A stretch of 64,000 bases of DNA from Shouchella rhizosphaerae. Lineage in GTDB: Bacteria > Bacillota > Bacilli > Bacillales > Bacillaceae_D. Below, piece after piece: positions 7,931 to 16,688 of this stretch; the stretch's first letter is position 1; each line of letters starts with the position of its first letter. The translations under genes were made by a program, and so were the position numbers. The notes under the pieces were generated by a model. It searched no databases, was not told the DNA's origin, and saw only the letters and a list, made by a program, of their open reading frames with translations. Where the stretch lies: the NCBI RefSeq assembly GCF_900142675.1, contig NZ_FRBS01000002.1:496001-560000 (forward strand), in the 5' to 3' direction.

Positions 7931-9601
7931 ATGGAACGCAGACGGATGAAAGATGATATTCAACGGTCGTTTTTAACGAACGCCATCGTCATTATTTCCG
8001 CGATTTTGTGTGTATATCTATTGTCTTTGCTTTTTTTATTCAATGTATCGATTGTGCGACCGAGCCAAGCGACAAATGAACGAGTGGCTAAAGAGGTCGA
8101 AGCGGAGTTTGCCCACTATAAAGAGGGAATGGCCCGTTTAGTAGCCGATGAACAAATTAGAGCGTTTTTACGTGGCGAAGGAAAAAGCGGCGAAGTGAAT
8201 CAATTGCTTTACGACTTCCGTAATGCGCAAACGTTTCAGTCAGACTTTGTCTTGTTGGATAGCGAAGAGGAAATTGTCGCGACAAGCTTGTATGAAGGGC
8301 AGAAAGAACAATTGCAGCAAAGCCCGGTCTTGCGGGAACAAATGCAACAAGCAGAGGAACATCCATTTACAGGGGAGTATGTCAATAAACGAGCGTTCAA
8401 TGCCGGCCAAGGAGGCGCTTACGTGTTTGCCGCTGCGGTTGAAGAGGGGGAAGAGCGTGCAGGTTATTTGCTGTTCTTGCTTGAACATACCCTGCCGTCG
8501 GCTAGTGAGCAAATTGTATTTGTCACCGATTCATTCTATAATGCCGTTTTTTATAGCCACACATTCGGAATTGGCGCCCTTGGAAAATTAACGATTCCAA
8601 CCGATGGATTCCTTGTCCAGTATGACGGCAACCCTTTTTACGTAACAAAAACAGAAGTCGCTGGCCAGCCGATTCAAGTGATCACGCTCACGTCGGTTAA
8701 AACGTATCAACTGCTGTTGTTGTATGGCCTTTTGGCGATGGTCGTTTCAAGCTTTGTCATGTTGGCTGTTGTATGGCTAGTGACACCAAAAATTTCAAAA
8801 AAGACACTTGAACCTTTTGATGCGCTAGTGGCGCGAATTTCTTCAAAGAATAACCATCTTCATTTTCAACAAACAGACCATGTCTTTGCGGAAGTGCAGA
8901 CGATTTACGAAGAATATACGAATAAAGTCCATGAAATTCAAGCACTTGTTGATAAAAACGAAGAAATTCTTGAGAAAAAACGCTTAAGTGAAATCAAACA
9001 TTTAGAGGCAAAATTTAATCCCCATTTCCTTTATAATGTATTAGAAATGATCAAATATGAAACATTGGCTAACCCAGAGAGCGCAGCGGAGATGATTGTC
9101 AAAACAGCGAAATTGATGCGCTATAATGCTCATTTTGGCGACACGACCGTTTTGTTGGAAGAAGATATCGCCTACTTGCGAGACTATTTTGCCTTGCAAA
9201 AAATGCGCTATGGCAAGAGGCTCGATTACACGATTGCGATTGAGCCAGAACTAGGCCGTGCCCGCGTGCCGAAACTACTGCTCCAACCATTGATTGAAAA
9301 TGCCGTTAAGCACAATATTGACGGCATCCGCTGTTTAAACGTTGATGTAAGCGCCTACTGGGAAAACGGGGTGCTCACATTTGTGGTAGAGGACAATGGG
9401 CTCGGCATGACGCCTGGAAAAATGGCGAAAATCAAAGCGATTATGGCAGGAGAAAGAAAAGAGGCGGCGCATACCGGTTTGAAAAATACACACCAAATGA
9501 TTCAATTGCTTTACGGGCAACGATACGGGATTGACATTGCTTCAGCGCCGGAAAAAGGAGAGGGGACAACCGTCCGTATGCACATTCCATATGAGGGGTG
9601 A
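7931..9601 (+). CDS. Sensor histidine kinase, YesM/LytS type
   Basis: A 556-residue membrane sensor. One helix lies at about 15-38, an extracytoplasmic sensor domain at about 40-255 and a second helix at about 260-285. A HAMP-like linker follows, then a His_kinase (PF06580) domain with the phosphoacceptor in KFNPHFLYN near 365, and an ATPase domain with LIENAVKHN and VEDNGLGM. Start: ATG 7931 is preferred because GTGGGG is spaced before it; a GTG at 7916 is in frame. The response regulator follows 4 bases after the stop. The position behind an importer suggests that it senses the transported solute, perhaps with the binding protein, and activates the operon. Confidence 0.92.
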   Translation: MERRRMKDDIQRSFLTNAIVIISAILCVYLLSLLFLFNVSIVRPSQATNERVAKEVEAEFAHYKEGMARLVADEQIRAFLRGEGKSGEVNQLLYDFRNAQTFQSDFVLLDSEEEIVATSLYEGQKEQLQQSPVLREQMQQAEEHPFTGEYVNKRAFNAGQGGAYVFAAAVEEGEERAGYLLFLLEHTLPSASEQIVFVTDSFYNAVFYSHTFGIGALGKLTIPTDGFLVQYDGNPFYVTKTEVAGQPIQVITLTSVKTYQLLLLYGLLAMVVSSFVMLAVVWLVTPKISKKTLEPFDALVARISSKNNHLHFQQTDHVFAEVQTIYEEYTNKVHEIQALVDKNEEILEKKRLSEIKHLEAKFNPHFLYNVLEMIKYETLANPESAAEMIVKTAKLMRYNAHFGDTTVLLEEDIAYLRDYFALQKMRYGKRLDYTIAIEPELGRARVPKLLLQPLIENAVKHNIDGIRCLNVDVSAYWENGVLTFVVEDNGLGMTPGKMAKIKAIMAGERKEAAHTGLKNTHQMIQLLYGQRYGIDIASAPEKGEGTTVRMHIPYEG

Positions 9602-9605
9602 CAAC

Positions 9606-10364
9606 ATGCTAAAAGTGGCGATCGTGGAAGATGAACCGATCCTGTTAAAAGGACTGCTCTACCGCGTGGACTGGCTCAGTAACGACTGTACAGTCGTCGG
9701 TGCCGCTGAGGATGGGGCGGAAGGGCTGAACCTCATTAAACAAACAAAACCGGACATTATCATTACAGACATTCGCATGCCGTTTAAAGACGGGCTGGCC
9801 ATGTTAAAAGAAGCAAAAGCCGACCATTCCTTTGAAGCGATTATTTTATCTGGTTTTGGCGAGTTCGATTATGCCAAGCAGGCGATCACGATTGGCGTCC
9901 ATGATTATTTGCTAAAACCAGTTGATATGCATGAATTGGAGGCGACCTTGCAAAAGCTCGTGCAAAAACTGCAGGCACAAAAAAGCAACGATCATTTAAC
10001 AAAACAAACAAAAGTGTATAGCCATCTTCTCGACTTGGGGAGAGGCAGCCATTCAACCTATGTCGCCGAAATTATGGACTTTATAAAAAAACATTACCAT
10101 GAAAAAGTAACGTTAAAAGCAGCAAGCAATGAAATTGGCCTTTCCACAGTCAGCTTGAATGACAAGTTAAAGGAAAAAACAGGATACAGCTTTAATGAAT
10201 TAGTTACACGCTACCGCCTTACTAAGGCAATTAGCTTGCTTCAAGACGAAAAGCTGCTTATCTATGAAGTCGCTGAAAAAACCGGCTTTAGCGACTATAA
10301 GTATTTTAGCCAAGTGTTTAAAAAATACACGGGCATGTCGCCTAAGCAGTTTTGCGGCAAATAG
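9606..10364 (+). CDS. Response regulator with AraC-type DNA-binding domain (YesN type)
   Basis: 252 residues. The N-terminal receiver has acidic VEDE near residue 8, the phosphoacceptor aspartate in IIITDIRMP near 56 and the lysine of LLKPVD near 105. The C-terminal 100 residues hold two AraC helix-turn-helix motifs, around IGLSTVSLN and GFSDYKYFSQVFKKYTG. GAGGGG overlaps the kinase stop and serves ATG 9606. It is phosphorylated by the preceding kinase and is expected to activate the importer operon at 3893. Confidence 0.93.
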   Translation: MLKVAIVEDEPILLKGLLYRVDWLSNDCTVVGAAEDGAEGLNLIKQTKPDIIITDIRMPFKDGLAMLKEAKADHSFEAIILSGFGEFDYAKQAITIGVHDYLLKPVDMHELEATLQKLVQKLQAQKSNDHLTKQTKVYSHLLDLGRGSHSTYVAEIMDFIKKHYHEKVTLKAASNEIGLSTVSLNDKLKEKTGYSFNELVTRYRLTKAISLLQDEKLLIYEVAEKTGFSDYKYFSQVFKKYTGMSPKQFCGK

Positions 10365-10377
10365 AAAAGCAAGAGAG

Positions 10378-10410
10378 AAGGCGGCCCCTCTTGCGGGAGC
10401 CGCTTTAATT
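10378..10410. terminator. Terminator between the convergent response regulator and rap genes
   Basis: AAGGCGGC.CC pairs with GG..GCCGCTTT around a short loop, followed on the plus strand by TTTAATT. It lies between the convergent response regulator and rap genes. Confidence 0.6.
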
Positions 10411-10480
10411 GGTTGTTCTCCTGCTTAGCGGAATGGTTAATTTTGCTTGGCCATTGGCAGCCTGGCTAGAAGAGCAATGG

Positions 10481-11578
10481 TTATTGGCCTGCGCCTAATT
10501 TAAACAAGTTTTGCTTAGCGTGGTAGGCAATTTTTAAGTATTTTAACGCCAATGTTGTATGTCCGGCTTGTTCAAAATAAGTCGCTGCTTCTTCTGCAAG
10601 CTCGTCCACTTCAAAGTCAAAGCCTTCCTTATCTAACTGCTCAATTGCTTTGTCAATCAGTGCATAGTTGCCTTCTGCATATAATCCTCTAGTCGCTAAA
10701 CATCGCGCTTTGTATTCTTTATTTCGGTAAAACTCTGCCCCGATTGCCGCCTTCTTCAAATAAGGCGCTGCGTGTTGGGGCAAATTCAAGCGATACAATG
10801 TATTGGCTAAATTGTACGTGTTTTTGACACCGATAAGGGTATGCTGGAATTCATGGTAAGACAATGTTTTTTCAAACCATTGCCGAGCTTGTTCGTAATG
10901 ATGGTACCTAAGGGCGTTCAGGCCTAAAGCGCGAAGGACCGCCATTTTGGAAAAAGGGTATGGATGAGCGGCGGCGAGCGCTTCATTAAGAATCAGAACG
11001 GCTTTATCGTATTGCTTGGTTTCCGAATAAATGCCCCCAAGGATCGTTTGGCAATGGATGGAACGTTCCTTGTTCCCTAAACGGTTAAATTCGACGAGTG
11101 CTTCTTCAATATAAGAACCAGCAAATGGGTACTGGCTGATCCGATAAAGGGAGAGGCCCATATAGTAATGAAATTCTGCTTCTTCTTCTTTGTTTTCCAC
11201 ATATTCGAGCAAGCGTTCAGCTTTGCGGAATAAGGTAATGGCGGAGCGGTAGCGTTCATTGACAAATTCATTTTGGCCGCATGAAAAATAATATAAATAT
11301 TTCAATAGATGGTCGACTGATTCCTCAGCTACCATCCCGGCCCTCTTCAACATTTCGTCGTCAGCGCCACCTTGGCTAGCTTGTTTGCACATAAGACGGT
11401 AGCGAAAGTTGACGAGTGCATAATAGGCGAGCAAACGTTCATTTTTTTCAATCTGCTTAAACATCGCATCCACTTTTGCCTTTAATTGTGAAGCTTGTTC
11501 CACGGAACGGGCAATGATGCAACTGTACCACTCGGCAATTGTGGCTCCTGCTTTCTCAGGGGAAACAGCAACGGTCAT
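10481..11578 (-). CDS. Rap-type aspartyl-phosphate phosphatase / regulator (TPR protein)
   Basis: A 365-residue cytoplasmic Rap protein. The N-terminal three-helix bundle includes EWYSCIIARSVEQ near residue 18, typical of RapA/RapH-like proteins. Tetratricopeptide repeats follow from about 100 to 355 (FHYYMGLSLYRISQYPFA, then NLANTLYRLNLP). Rap proteins dephosphorylate Spo0F-P or block ComA-type activators and are inhibited by imported Phr pentapeptides. The start is the ATG at 11578 after AAAGGTGAT. Unlike the rap at 28200, no phr frame with a proper start overlaps the stop; only a start-less hydrophobic stretch remains. The target cannot be inferred. Confidence 0.9.
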   Translation of the reverse strand: MTVAVSPEKAGATIAEWYSCIIARSVEQASQLKAKVDAMFKQIEKNERLLAYYALVNFRYRLMCKQASQGGADDEMLKRAGMVAEESVDHLLKYLYYFSCGQNEFVNERYRSAITLFRKAERLLEYVENKEEEAEFHYYMGLSLYRISQYPFAGSYIEEALVEFNRLGNKERSIHCQTILGGIYSETKQYDKAVLILNEALAAAHPYPFSKMAVLRALGLNALRYHHYEQARQWFEKTLSYHEFQHTLIGVKNTYNLANTLYRLNLPQHAAPYLKKAAIGAEFYRNKEYKARCLATRGLYAEGNYALIDKAIEQLDKEGFDFEVDELAEEAATYFEQAGHTTLALKYLKIAYHAKQNLFKLGAGQ

Positions 11579-11953
11579 CTTTTATCACCTTTCATTGAAA
11601 ATTTGTTCAATTACGTTCAGTCGTTTTACATAAAAAAAACGAGTGACAGCAACAGTCGTAATAAAAAATGAAGCCACTTACCAAAACAGAATAGCGTGTT
11701 GATCGTTTGTTCCAATGAAGCTTGTTCGTTTATTATCAGCGATTAATTGGGAAATCGTCAAGGCTTTTTGGCTTTTTTTACTGAATGATTTGAATAATTA
11801 TGCGGAGGAAGAGTACAAACCCTTTTTAACAATGTCAAGGAAGAGGCGGCGCTTCTAGGACCACGGTGTTAGGACGAAAGTGCGTGGCAAGGTATGTTTT
11901 CCAGACGGACAAGCAACACTAACAGCAGGCAATAGAAAGAGAGGATGCTTGCG
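11579..11953. other. Divergent intergenic region between rap and a C26 hydrolase
   Basis: It holds the ribosome site of the minus-strand rap (AAAGGTG) and of the plus-strand hydrolase (GAGAGG at 11939-11944). I see no RNA gene, repeat or convincing promoter pair in the middle. Confidence 0.4.
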
Positions 11954-12676
11954 ATGGCTAAACCAGTAATAGGAATTACGAGCACAATTGCCCTTCATAA
12001 TCAAATTCCAAGTGTAGACCTCGCCGAAAAGGTCGTCAAAGCCGTCATGAACGCTGGAGGTGTGCCCATTGTGCTCCCTGTAGGGAACGTCGAGCTTGCT
12101 TCTGATTGGATAAAAGCATGCGATGGCTTAATCTTAAGCAGCGGCGAGGATGTAGATCCATATTTATATAAGGCTGAACCTTCACCGAAACTGCAAAAAA
12201 CATTTAAACAACGTGATGAAGTAGAAATGGAACTAGTCAAACAAGCTTTGCAGCAGAAAAAGCCGATTTTTGCGATTTGCAGAGGCATTGGCGTCTTGAA
12301 CGTTGCTTTAGGAGGAAGCTTGATGCAGGACATTGAAACAGGCCTTCCAAATGCTTGCAAACACTACCAGGAAGCAGGCCGCACAGATGTGACTCACCGT
12401 ATTCAGATTGTGAAAGATAGCCTGTTGCATCAGGTGATCGGCTCCGAAGAGATAAGGGTGAACAGTTTGCATCACCAGGCAATCAGCAGGCTTGCTCCAC
12501 CATTAAAGAAGGTCGCCTCGGCCGCTGATGGCGTCATTGAGGCAGTAGAAGGCAAAGCAGGAATGCCCTATGTCCTTGGCGTCCAATGGCATCCAGAAGA
12601 ATTAGCAGCAAACGATGCAGCGATGGCACGGTTATTCACTGTGTTGATTGAGAGAGCGAGTGAGAAGTCCATATAG
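11954..12676 (+). CDS. Class I glutamine amidotransferase-like hydrolase (peptidase C26, PuuD type)
   Basis: A 240-residue cytosolic hydrolase with the class I GATase fold. The nucleophile is Cys109 in FAICRGIGVLN and the His-Glu pair is in VQWHPEE near residue 214. Homologues cleave gamma-glutamyl amides such as gamma-glutamyl-GABA in putrescine breakdown. ATG 11954 has GAGAGG nine bases upstream; the in-frame ATG at 11945 touches that site and is unlikely. No polyamine genes lie beside it, so the substrate is open. Confidence 0.85.
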   Translation: MAKPVIGITSTIALHNQIPSVDLAEKVVKAVMNAGGVPIVLPVGNVELASDWIKACDGLILSSGEDVDPYLYKAEPSPKLQKTFKQRDEVEMELVKQALQQKKPIFAICRGIGVLNVALGGSLMQDIETGLPNACKHYQEAGRTDVTHRIQIVKDSLLHQVIGSEEIRVNSLHHQAISRLAPPLKKVASAADGVIEAVEGKAGMPYVLGVQWHPEELAANDAAMARLFTVLIERASEKSI

Positions 12677-12750
12677 GCGTTTTGTTGCTGTATGATTGGC
12701 GAGTCGTCCACAGCTTCATATGCTTCAAAGCCCCTCGGAAACGACGACTG

Positions 12751-12782
12751 GAGGCCCTTCCCTTTAGGAAAGAGCCTCTTGT
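12751..12782 (+). terminator. Terminator after the C26 hydrolase
   Basis: GAGGC..CTTCC pairs with GGAAAG.GCCTC around a small loop, followed by TTGTTT. It lies between two convergent genes. Confidence 0.55.
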
Positions 12783-13661
12783 TTATGATGAGCCTAGACG
12801 GTCCAACACTTGTTGTTTTGACGGCATCCCTGCCTGTGCGCCTGCCTGTTCTACTGATAGCGAAGCAGCGGCATTAGCGAACGTCACCGCTTCGGTTAAT
12901 TGCTGGCCAGAAGCCAAAGCTGCAGCAAGAGCGCCATTGAATGTATCGCCTGCTCCGGTGGTATCGACGACGTTTGCTGGGAATCCGTTCACTTGAACGA
13001 GCTGTTGGCCGTCGTGGTAGGCGGCGCCTTTTTTTCCTTCTGTTACAAGCAACTTGTTTGGATATCTCTGGACCGCTTGTTCAACCGATTGCTTAAAAAT
13101 CGTCTGGCACTCTGTTTCATTTGGAGTGATATAATCAACGAGATCAAGCAACGATGACGGCAACGGCTGTGCGGGGGCAGGATTTAGAATGACGATGCAT
13201 CGTTCTTCCTTGCCTATTTTAGCGATTTTCTCGATAAAAGGGAGCGGCACTTCAAGTTGAAGCACGAGGACGTTTGTCTGTTTGAACACATCACGGTATT
13301 GGGCGGCATCCTCGGGCTTCCAACTGAAATTGGCTCCAGGTGCGACAACAATCGCATTGTCGTTGTTTGTGACCGTAATCATGGCTACGCCTGTATGTCC
13401 GTCCTTCTCAACCTCTATGTAATCCGTGTTAATTTGTTCGTTTTGTAAGTTGTCTGTGACAAGCTTTCCGTACGGGTCATTGCCGACTTTGCCTATCATC
13501 GTCACGTCAGCACCAAGCCTTGCCGCAGCAACTGCTTGATTGGCCCCTTTTCCTCCTGGATTCATTTGAAACTCGCCGCCAAGCACTGTTTCCCCTAAGA
13601 CAGGCATGGTGCCCGTATGGACGACAAGATCAATGTTTATACTGCCAACAACCGTAATCAA
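12783..13661 (-). CDS. rbsK: Ribokinase (PfkB family)
   Basis: 292 residues, normal for ribokinase, which makes ribose 5-phosphate from ribose and ATP. It has the N-terminal GSINIDLV, the sugar-binding PGGKGANQAVAAARLG near residue 40 and the C-terminal ATP/anion-hole motif DTTGAGDTFNGAL with the catalytic Asp near 237. The start is a TTG at 13661, preceded by GAGGAGG with eight bases spacing; longer frames upstream have no support. No rbsDACB transport genes are adjacent, so it may be a solo ribokinase or a related PfkB sugar kinase. Confidence 0.88.
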   Translation of the reverse strand: MITVVGSINIDLVVHTGTMPVLGETVLGGEFQMNPGGKGANQAVAAARLGADVTMIGKVGNDPYGKLVTDNLQNEQINTDYIEVEKDGHTGVAMITVTNNDNAIVVAPGANFSWKPEDAAQYRDVFKQTNVLVLQLEVPLPFIEKIAKIGKEERCIVILNPAPAQPLPSSLLDLVDYITPNETECQTIFKQSVEQAVQRYPNKLLVTEGKKGAAYHDGQQLVQVNGFPANVVDTTGAGDTFNGALAAALASGQQLTEAVTFANAAASLSVEQAGAQAGMPSKQQVLDRLGSS

Positions 13662-13775
13662 TGGATACGCCTCCTCTTCCGAATAACTCCATTTTACTAT
13701 AAATTGTTTTGCCAGAGAAATTTCAGCAGGGGCCTGTGAACGTGTGGCGCGAGCCAGCCGAAAGGCTCGATCATG

Positions 13776-13819
13776 AAAAGGACGCCTCAAAACATATTGT
13801 CTTGAGGGCGTCCTTTTTT
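13776..13819. terminator. Strong bidirectional terminator at the end of the sensor kinase gene
   Basis: AAAAGGACGCC.TCAA pairs with TTGAGGGCGTCCTTTT around an 11-base loop. The stem includes the stop codon of the minus-strand kinase. Confidence 0.8.
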
Positions 13820-14905
13820 CGGGAAGTGAATATCAAACGATGTCCCTTTAGATGGTTCGCTTTCTACAGAGATTGTCCCACGATGAGCACGAACAAGGTT
13901 ATAGACAATAGCCATACCAAGCCCAGTTCCCTCAGAGGCTGAATCTGTCGTGGCCCCCCGATAGTATTGTTGAAAAAGATTTTCCATCATATGAGTCGGC
14001 ATGCCTATGCCGTTATCTGTTATATGGATTCTTGCCTGTTCGTTGTAATCGAAAAGCTCTATATAGATGTCAACGGGTTCGGGATTATGGATGATCGAAT
14101 TCATTAAAATGTTTTGCAAAATGCGTTGCATAAATTTGTCGTCAAAGTCGACGTCGATTCTTGGCTTGTTCGTTTTAAAATGGAGTCGATAGTCAACAGC
14201 TTGTGGGCTATTGCTAATATCGGCCACGACCCTTTTCGTAAATTCAACCAAATCCTGGCTCGTCGTGTGGATAGGGAACGGGTGAACGCCATCATTCAAT
14301 TTTAAGACAAGATTCAAATCTTGAATTAACTCTTCCATATGTTTGCCCTTATCATAAATCTCCTGAGTAAAAGAGCGGGCTTCCTCTGTTGACCATTCAT
14401 ACTGATTTGTTAATAAAAGGGAAGAATATCCTGTGATATATGTTAAAGGCGTTTTCAAATCATGGGAAATACCTGCTATCCATTCCTGTTTTGCTTGTTC
14501 GATTTTTTTCCTTTCTACTTCATTTGCTTGTAATTGCTCAGCCAATAATTGAAGGGAATGGAGCACTTCCTTATAAAGAAGATAACGCATCCGCAATGTT
14601 TCTTTTCGCGTGTAAATCTTCCGTAGGCCTGGAGGCTGCTTGTAATTCCCTTGCGAGAGCTGATGGATCCATCTCATGATAAAAGCAATCGGCCCGCCAA
14701 AATACCAGCCAAAGAGGCCAATACAAACAAGAGTGCTTAGTGCAAAAATCGATCCAACTAGTAGTCCTTCCGTATTTTCACCAACCACCACATCGAATAA
14801 GGGAAGAAGGACTTCAAAGAGAATCACTAGACTAAGCCCAGTCCCTAGCAGCCAAAGGGTAAGCCCCAAAGCGAAATGAAGGGTGAAGCGCGTTTTTATT
14901 CCCAT
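13787..14905 (-). CDS. Sensor histidine kinase, HisKA type, beside a BcrAB-like transporter
   Basis: 372 residues. Two helices at about 10-32 and 48-68 enclose only a 15-residue outer loop, so sensing is probably within the membrane or through a partner transporter. The HisKA motif ISHDLKTPLTYITGY has the phosphoacceptor His148. The ATPase domain carries NILMNSIIHNP, DNGIGM and GTGLGMAI. It overlaps its response regulator by 10 bases. Kinases with such short outer loops often respond to bacitracin or lantibiotics. The divergent ABC transporter at 15765 is the likely target; this is inference from context. Confidence 0.9.
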   Translation of the reverse strand: MGIKTRFTLHFALGLTLWLLGTGLSLVILFEVLLPLFDVVVGENTEGLLVGSIFALSTLVCIGLFGWYFGGPIAFIMRWIHQLSQGNYKQPPGLRKIYTRKETLRMRYLLYKEVLHSLQLLAEQLQANEVERKKIEQAKQEWIAGISHDLKTPLTYITGYSSLLLTNQYEWSTEEARSFTQEIYDKGKHMEELIQDLNLVLKLNDGVHPFPIHTTSQDLVEFTKRVVADISNSPQAVDYRLHFKTNKPRIDVDFDDKFMQRILQNILMNSIIHNPEPVDIYIELFDYNEQARIHITDNGIGMPTHMMENLFQQYYRGATTDSASEGTGLGMAIVYNLVRAHRGTISVESEPSKGTSFDIHFPKKGRPQDNMF

Positions 14906-15612
14906 GGCAAGCCCTCATTTGAAGGGATAAATTTATAGCCAATTCCCCGAAGGTTGACAATGATTTTTGGTTTGCGCGTATCATCGCCAAGTTTCTTTCG
15001 CAGCTTGGATATATGGATAGTCACTGTTTTTTCTTCTCCAAACACATCATTTCCCCAAACGCGTTCATAAAGCTGGGCTGTAGTGAAAATACGATTAGGA
15101 TTTTCACAAAAAAAATGCAGCAACTCCAGCTCTTTTGCCGTGCATTCTACTGTTTGATTTTGAACCATTAATATCGCTGATTCCGGATAAAACGCGAAGT
15201 AGCCGTAATCGTATACCGGCTTCTTCTCTGAACGTTCATACATTTTTTGGCGCCGAAGAATGGCCTTGATGCGGGCAATGACTTCTAAAGGGTTGAAAGG
15301 CTTTGTAATATAATCATCTCCGCCGATCCCTAATCCCGTTAATTTATCAAAGTCTGTAGCCCGGGAACTAACAAAAATAATGGGCGTATCCGTATTTCGT
15401 CGTATTTCTGTACATAATTCAAATCCGCTAATATCTGGAAGCATGATATCAAGCAAAATGAGGTTGAATGTTTTTTCTTTCGTTAATTGCAGCGCCTCTT
15501 TCCCCGTTGTTGCTTTGTCTATATGAATAAAATTTTCTTTTTCAAGTGTAATCTCCAGTAGCTTTACAATGCCTATTTCATCATCGACTATTAAAATTTT
15601 TGCGTGCTCCAC
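14896..15612 (-). CDS. Response regulator, OmpR/PhoB family
   Basis: 238 residues: receiver domain with VDDE near residue 10, phosphoacceptor Asp in LILLDIMLPD near 54 and lysine in ITKPFNP near 103. A winged-helix output domain spans about 135-230 (ELELLHFFCENPNR, then VTIHISKLRKKL and GIGYKF). The start is GTG 15612 after GAGGGATT. It is translationally coupled to the kinase. It probably activates the divergent transporter operon across the 152-base gap. Confidence 0.93.
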   Translation of the reverse strand: MEHAKILIVDDEIGIVKLLEITLEKENFIHIDKATTGKEALQLTKEKTFNLILLDIMLPDISGFELCTEIRRNTDTPIIFVSSRATDFDKLTGLGIGGDDYITKPFNPLEVIARIKAILRRQKMYERSEKKPVYDYGYFAFYPESAILMVQNQTVECTAKELELLHFFCENPNRIFTTAQLYERVWGNDVFGEEKTVTIHISKLRKKLGDDTRKPKIIVNLRGIGYKFIPSNEGLPWE

Positions 15613-15764
15613 TTTTATAATCCCTCATTTCAATCCCAATCCTGAAAAAATTACAGGCATTTTCCTTCCTGTTTACTTCGATTTTACTTTCATGGATTAA
15701 GCTAAGTGTGTAACAAATCAATACGCTTATTGTACCCCATTAAGGGAATCAGGAGGAAATAAGA

Positions 15765-16688
15765 ATGGAAGCCATTATCCAAATCCACCAATTGTATAAG
15801 AAGTTTAAGGGAATCGAAACAATCTCTAATGTCAATATGAAGATAAACAAAGGCGAAATTTATGGTTTTTTAGGTCCGAATGGGGCAGGGAAAACGACAA
15901 TTATGAAAATGATTTTGAATTTAGTCAAGCCTTGTTCTGGTGAAATTCTGGTCTCCAATCAATCGGTCAAACCAACATCCTATTTGTATTTAAAGAATAT
16001 CGGCAGCATTATCGAAAACCCTGTATTTTATGAGCGGCTTACCGTGAAAGAAAATCTCGAGCTTCATTGTCATTACCATGACGAACATGATCAACATGCA
16101 GTCAAAGAAGCATTAGAAGTGGTCGGCCTTGTCGGTGTCGAGCAAAAAAGAATCGATGAACTTTCTTTAGGAATGAAGCAGCGATTAGCGATTGCTCGGG
16201 CAATCGTGACAAAACCAGAAATTCTCATTCTTGATGAACCGATTAATGGGCTTGATCCAATCGGAATTAAAGACATTCGAGAACTGCTAGTGTTGTTAAA
16301 ACAAAAATATGGCGTTACGATCTTGATTTCAAGTCATATTGTTTCAGAAGTGGAAGCGATCGCCGATACGGTCGGGATCATCAATCGAGGAAAACTGTTA
16401 AAAGAAGTGAAAATGGAAGAAATCCGAAAAGGAAATGACCACTATCTTGAAATCGAAGTCAACGACTTGGAAAAAACATTGACCATTCTAAAAAAGAAGC
16501 TGGGCATCAAAAAGTATCAAATTGTAAATCAACGGTCGATTCGAATTTTTGATCAAAGTCTTTCTCAAGCTCAAATGAATAAACAGTTGGTGGAAAACGA
16601 TGTGGAAATGAGCAAAATGGAAATGAAACAACATCATTTAGAAGCGTATTTTTTAAATCTTATTAACGAAGGAGGGCACCATGCTTAA
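15765..16688 (+). CDS. ABC transporter ATPase, BcrA-like
   Basis: A 307-residue ATPase with Walker A GPNGAGKTT near residue 44, signature LSLGMKQRL near 138, Walker B ILILDEP and H-loop SSHI. The C-terminal 80 residues are the extension typical of BcrA, SpaF and NatA-type exporters. GGAGG precedes ATG 15765. It partners the overlapping membrane protein. Bacitracin, lantibiotic or cell-wall drug export, or envelope-stress relief, is the likely role given the adjacent two-component system. Confidence 0.9.
   Translation: MEAIIQIHQLYKKFKGIETISNVNMKINKGEIYGFLGPNGAGKTTIMKMILNLVKPCSGEILVSNQSVKPTSYLYLKNIGSIIENPVFYERLTVKENLELHCHYHDEHDQHAVKEALEVVGLVGVEQKRIDELSLGMKQRLAIARAIVTKPEILILDEPINGLDPIGIKDIRELLVLLKQKYGVTILISSHIVSEVEAIADTVGIINRGKLLKEVKMEEIRKGNDHYLEIEVNDLEKTLTILKKKLGIKKYQIVNQRSIRIFDQSLSQAQMNKQLVENDVEMSKMEMKQHHLEAYFLNLINEGGHHA

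Noticed and set aside
10378-10480. Possible phr after the rap at 10481
   Set aside because: The hydrophobic stretch in the second frame is preceded by a stop and lacks ATG, GTG or TTG at the right place, so it cannot be called a gene.
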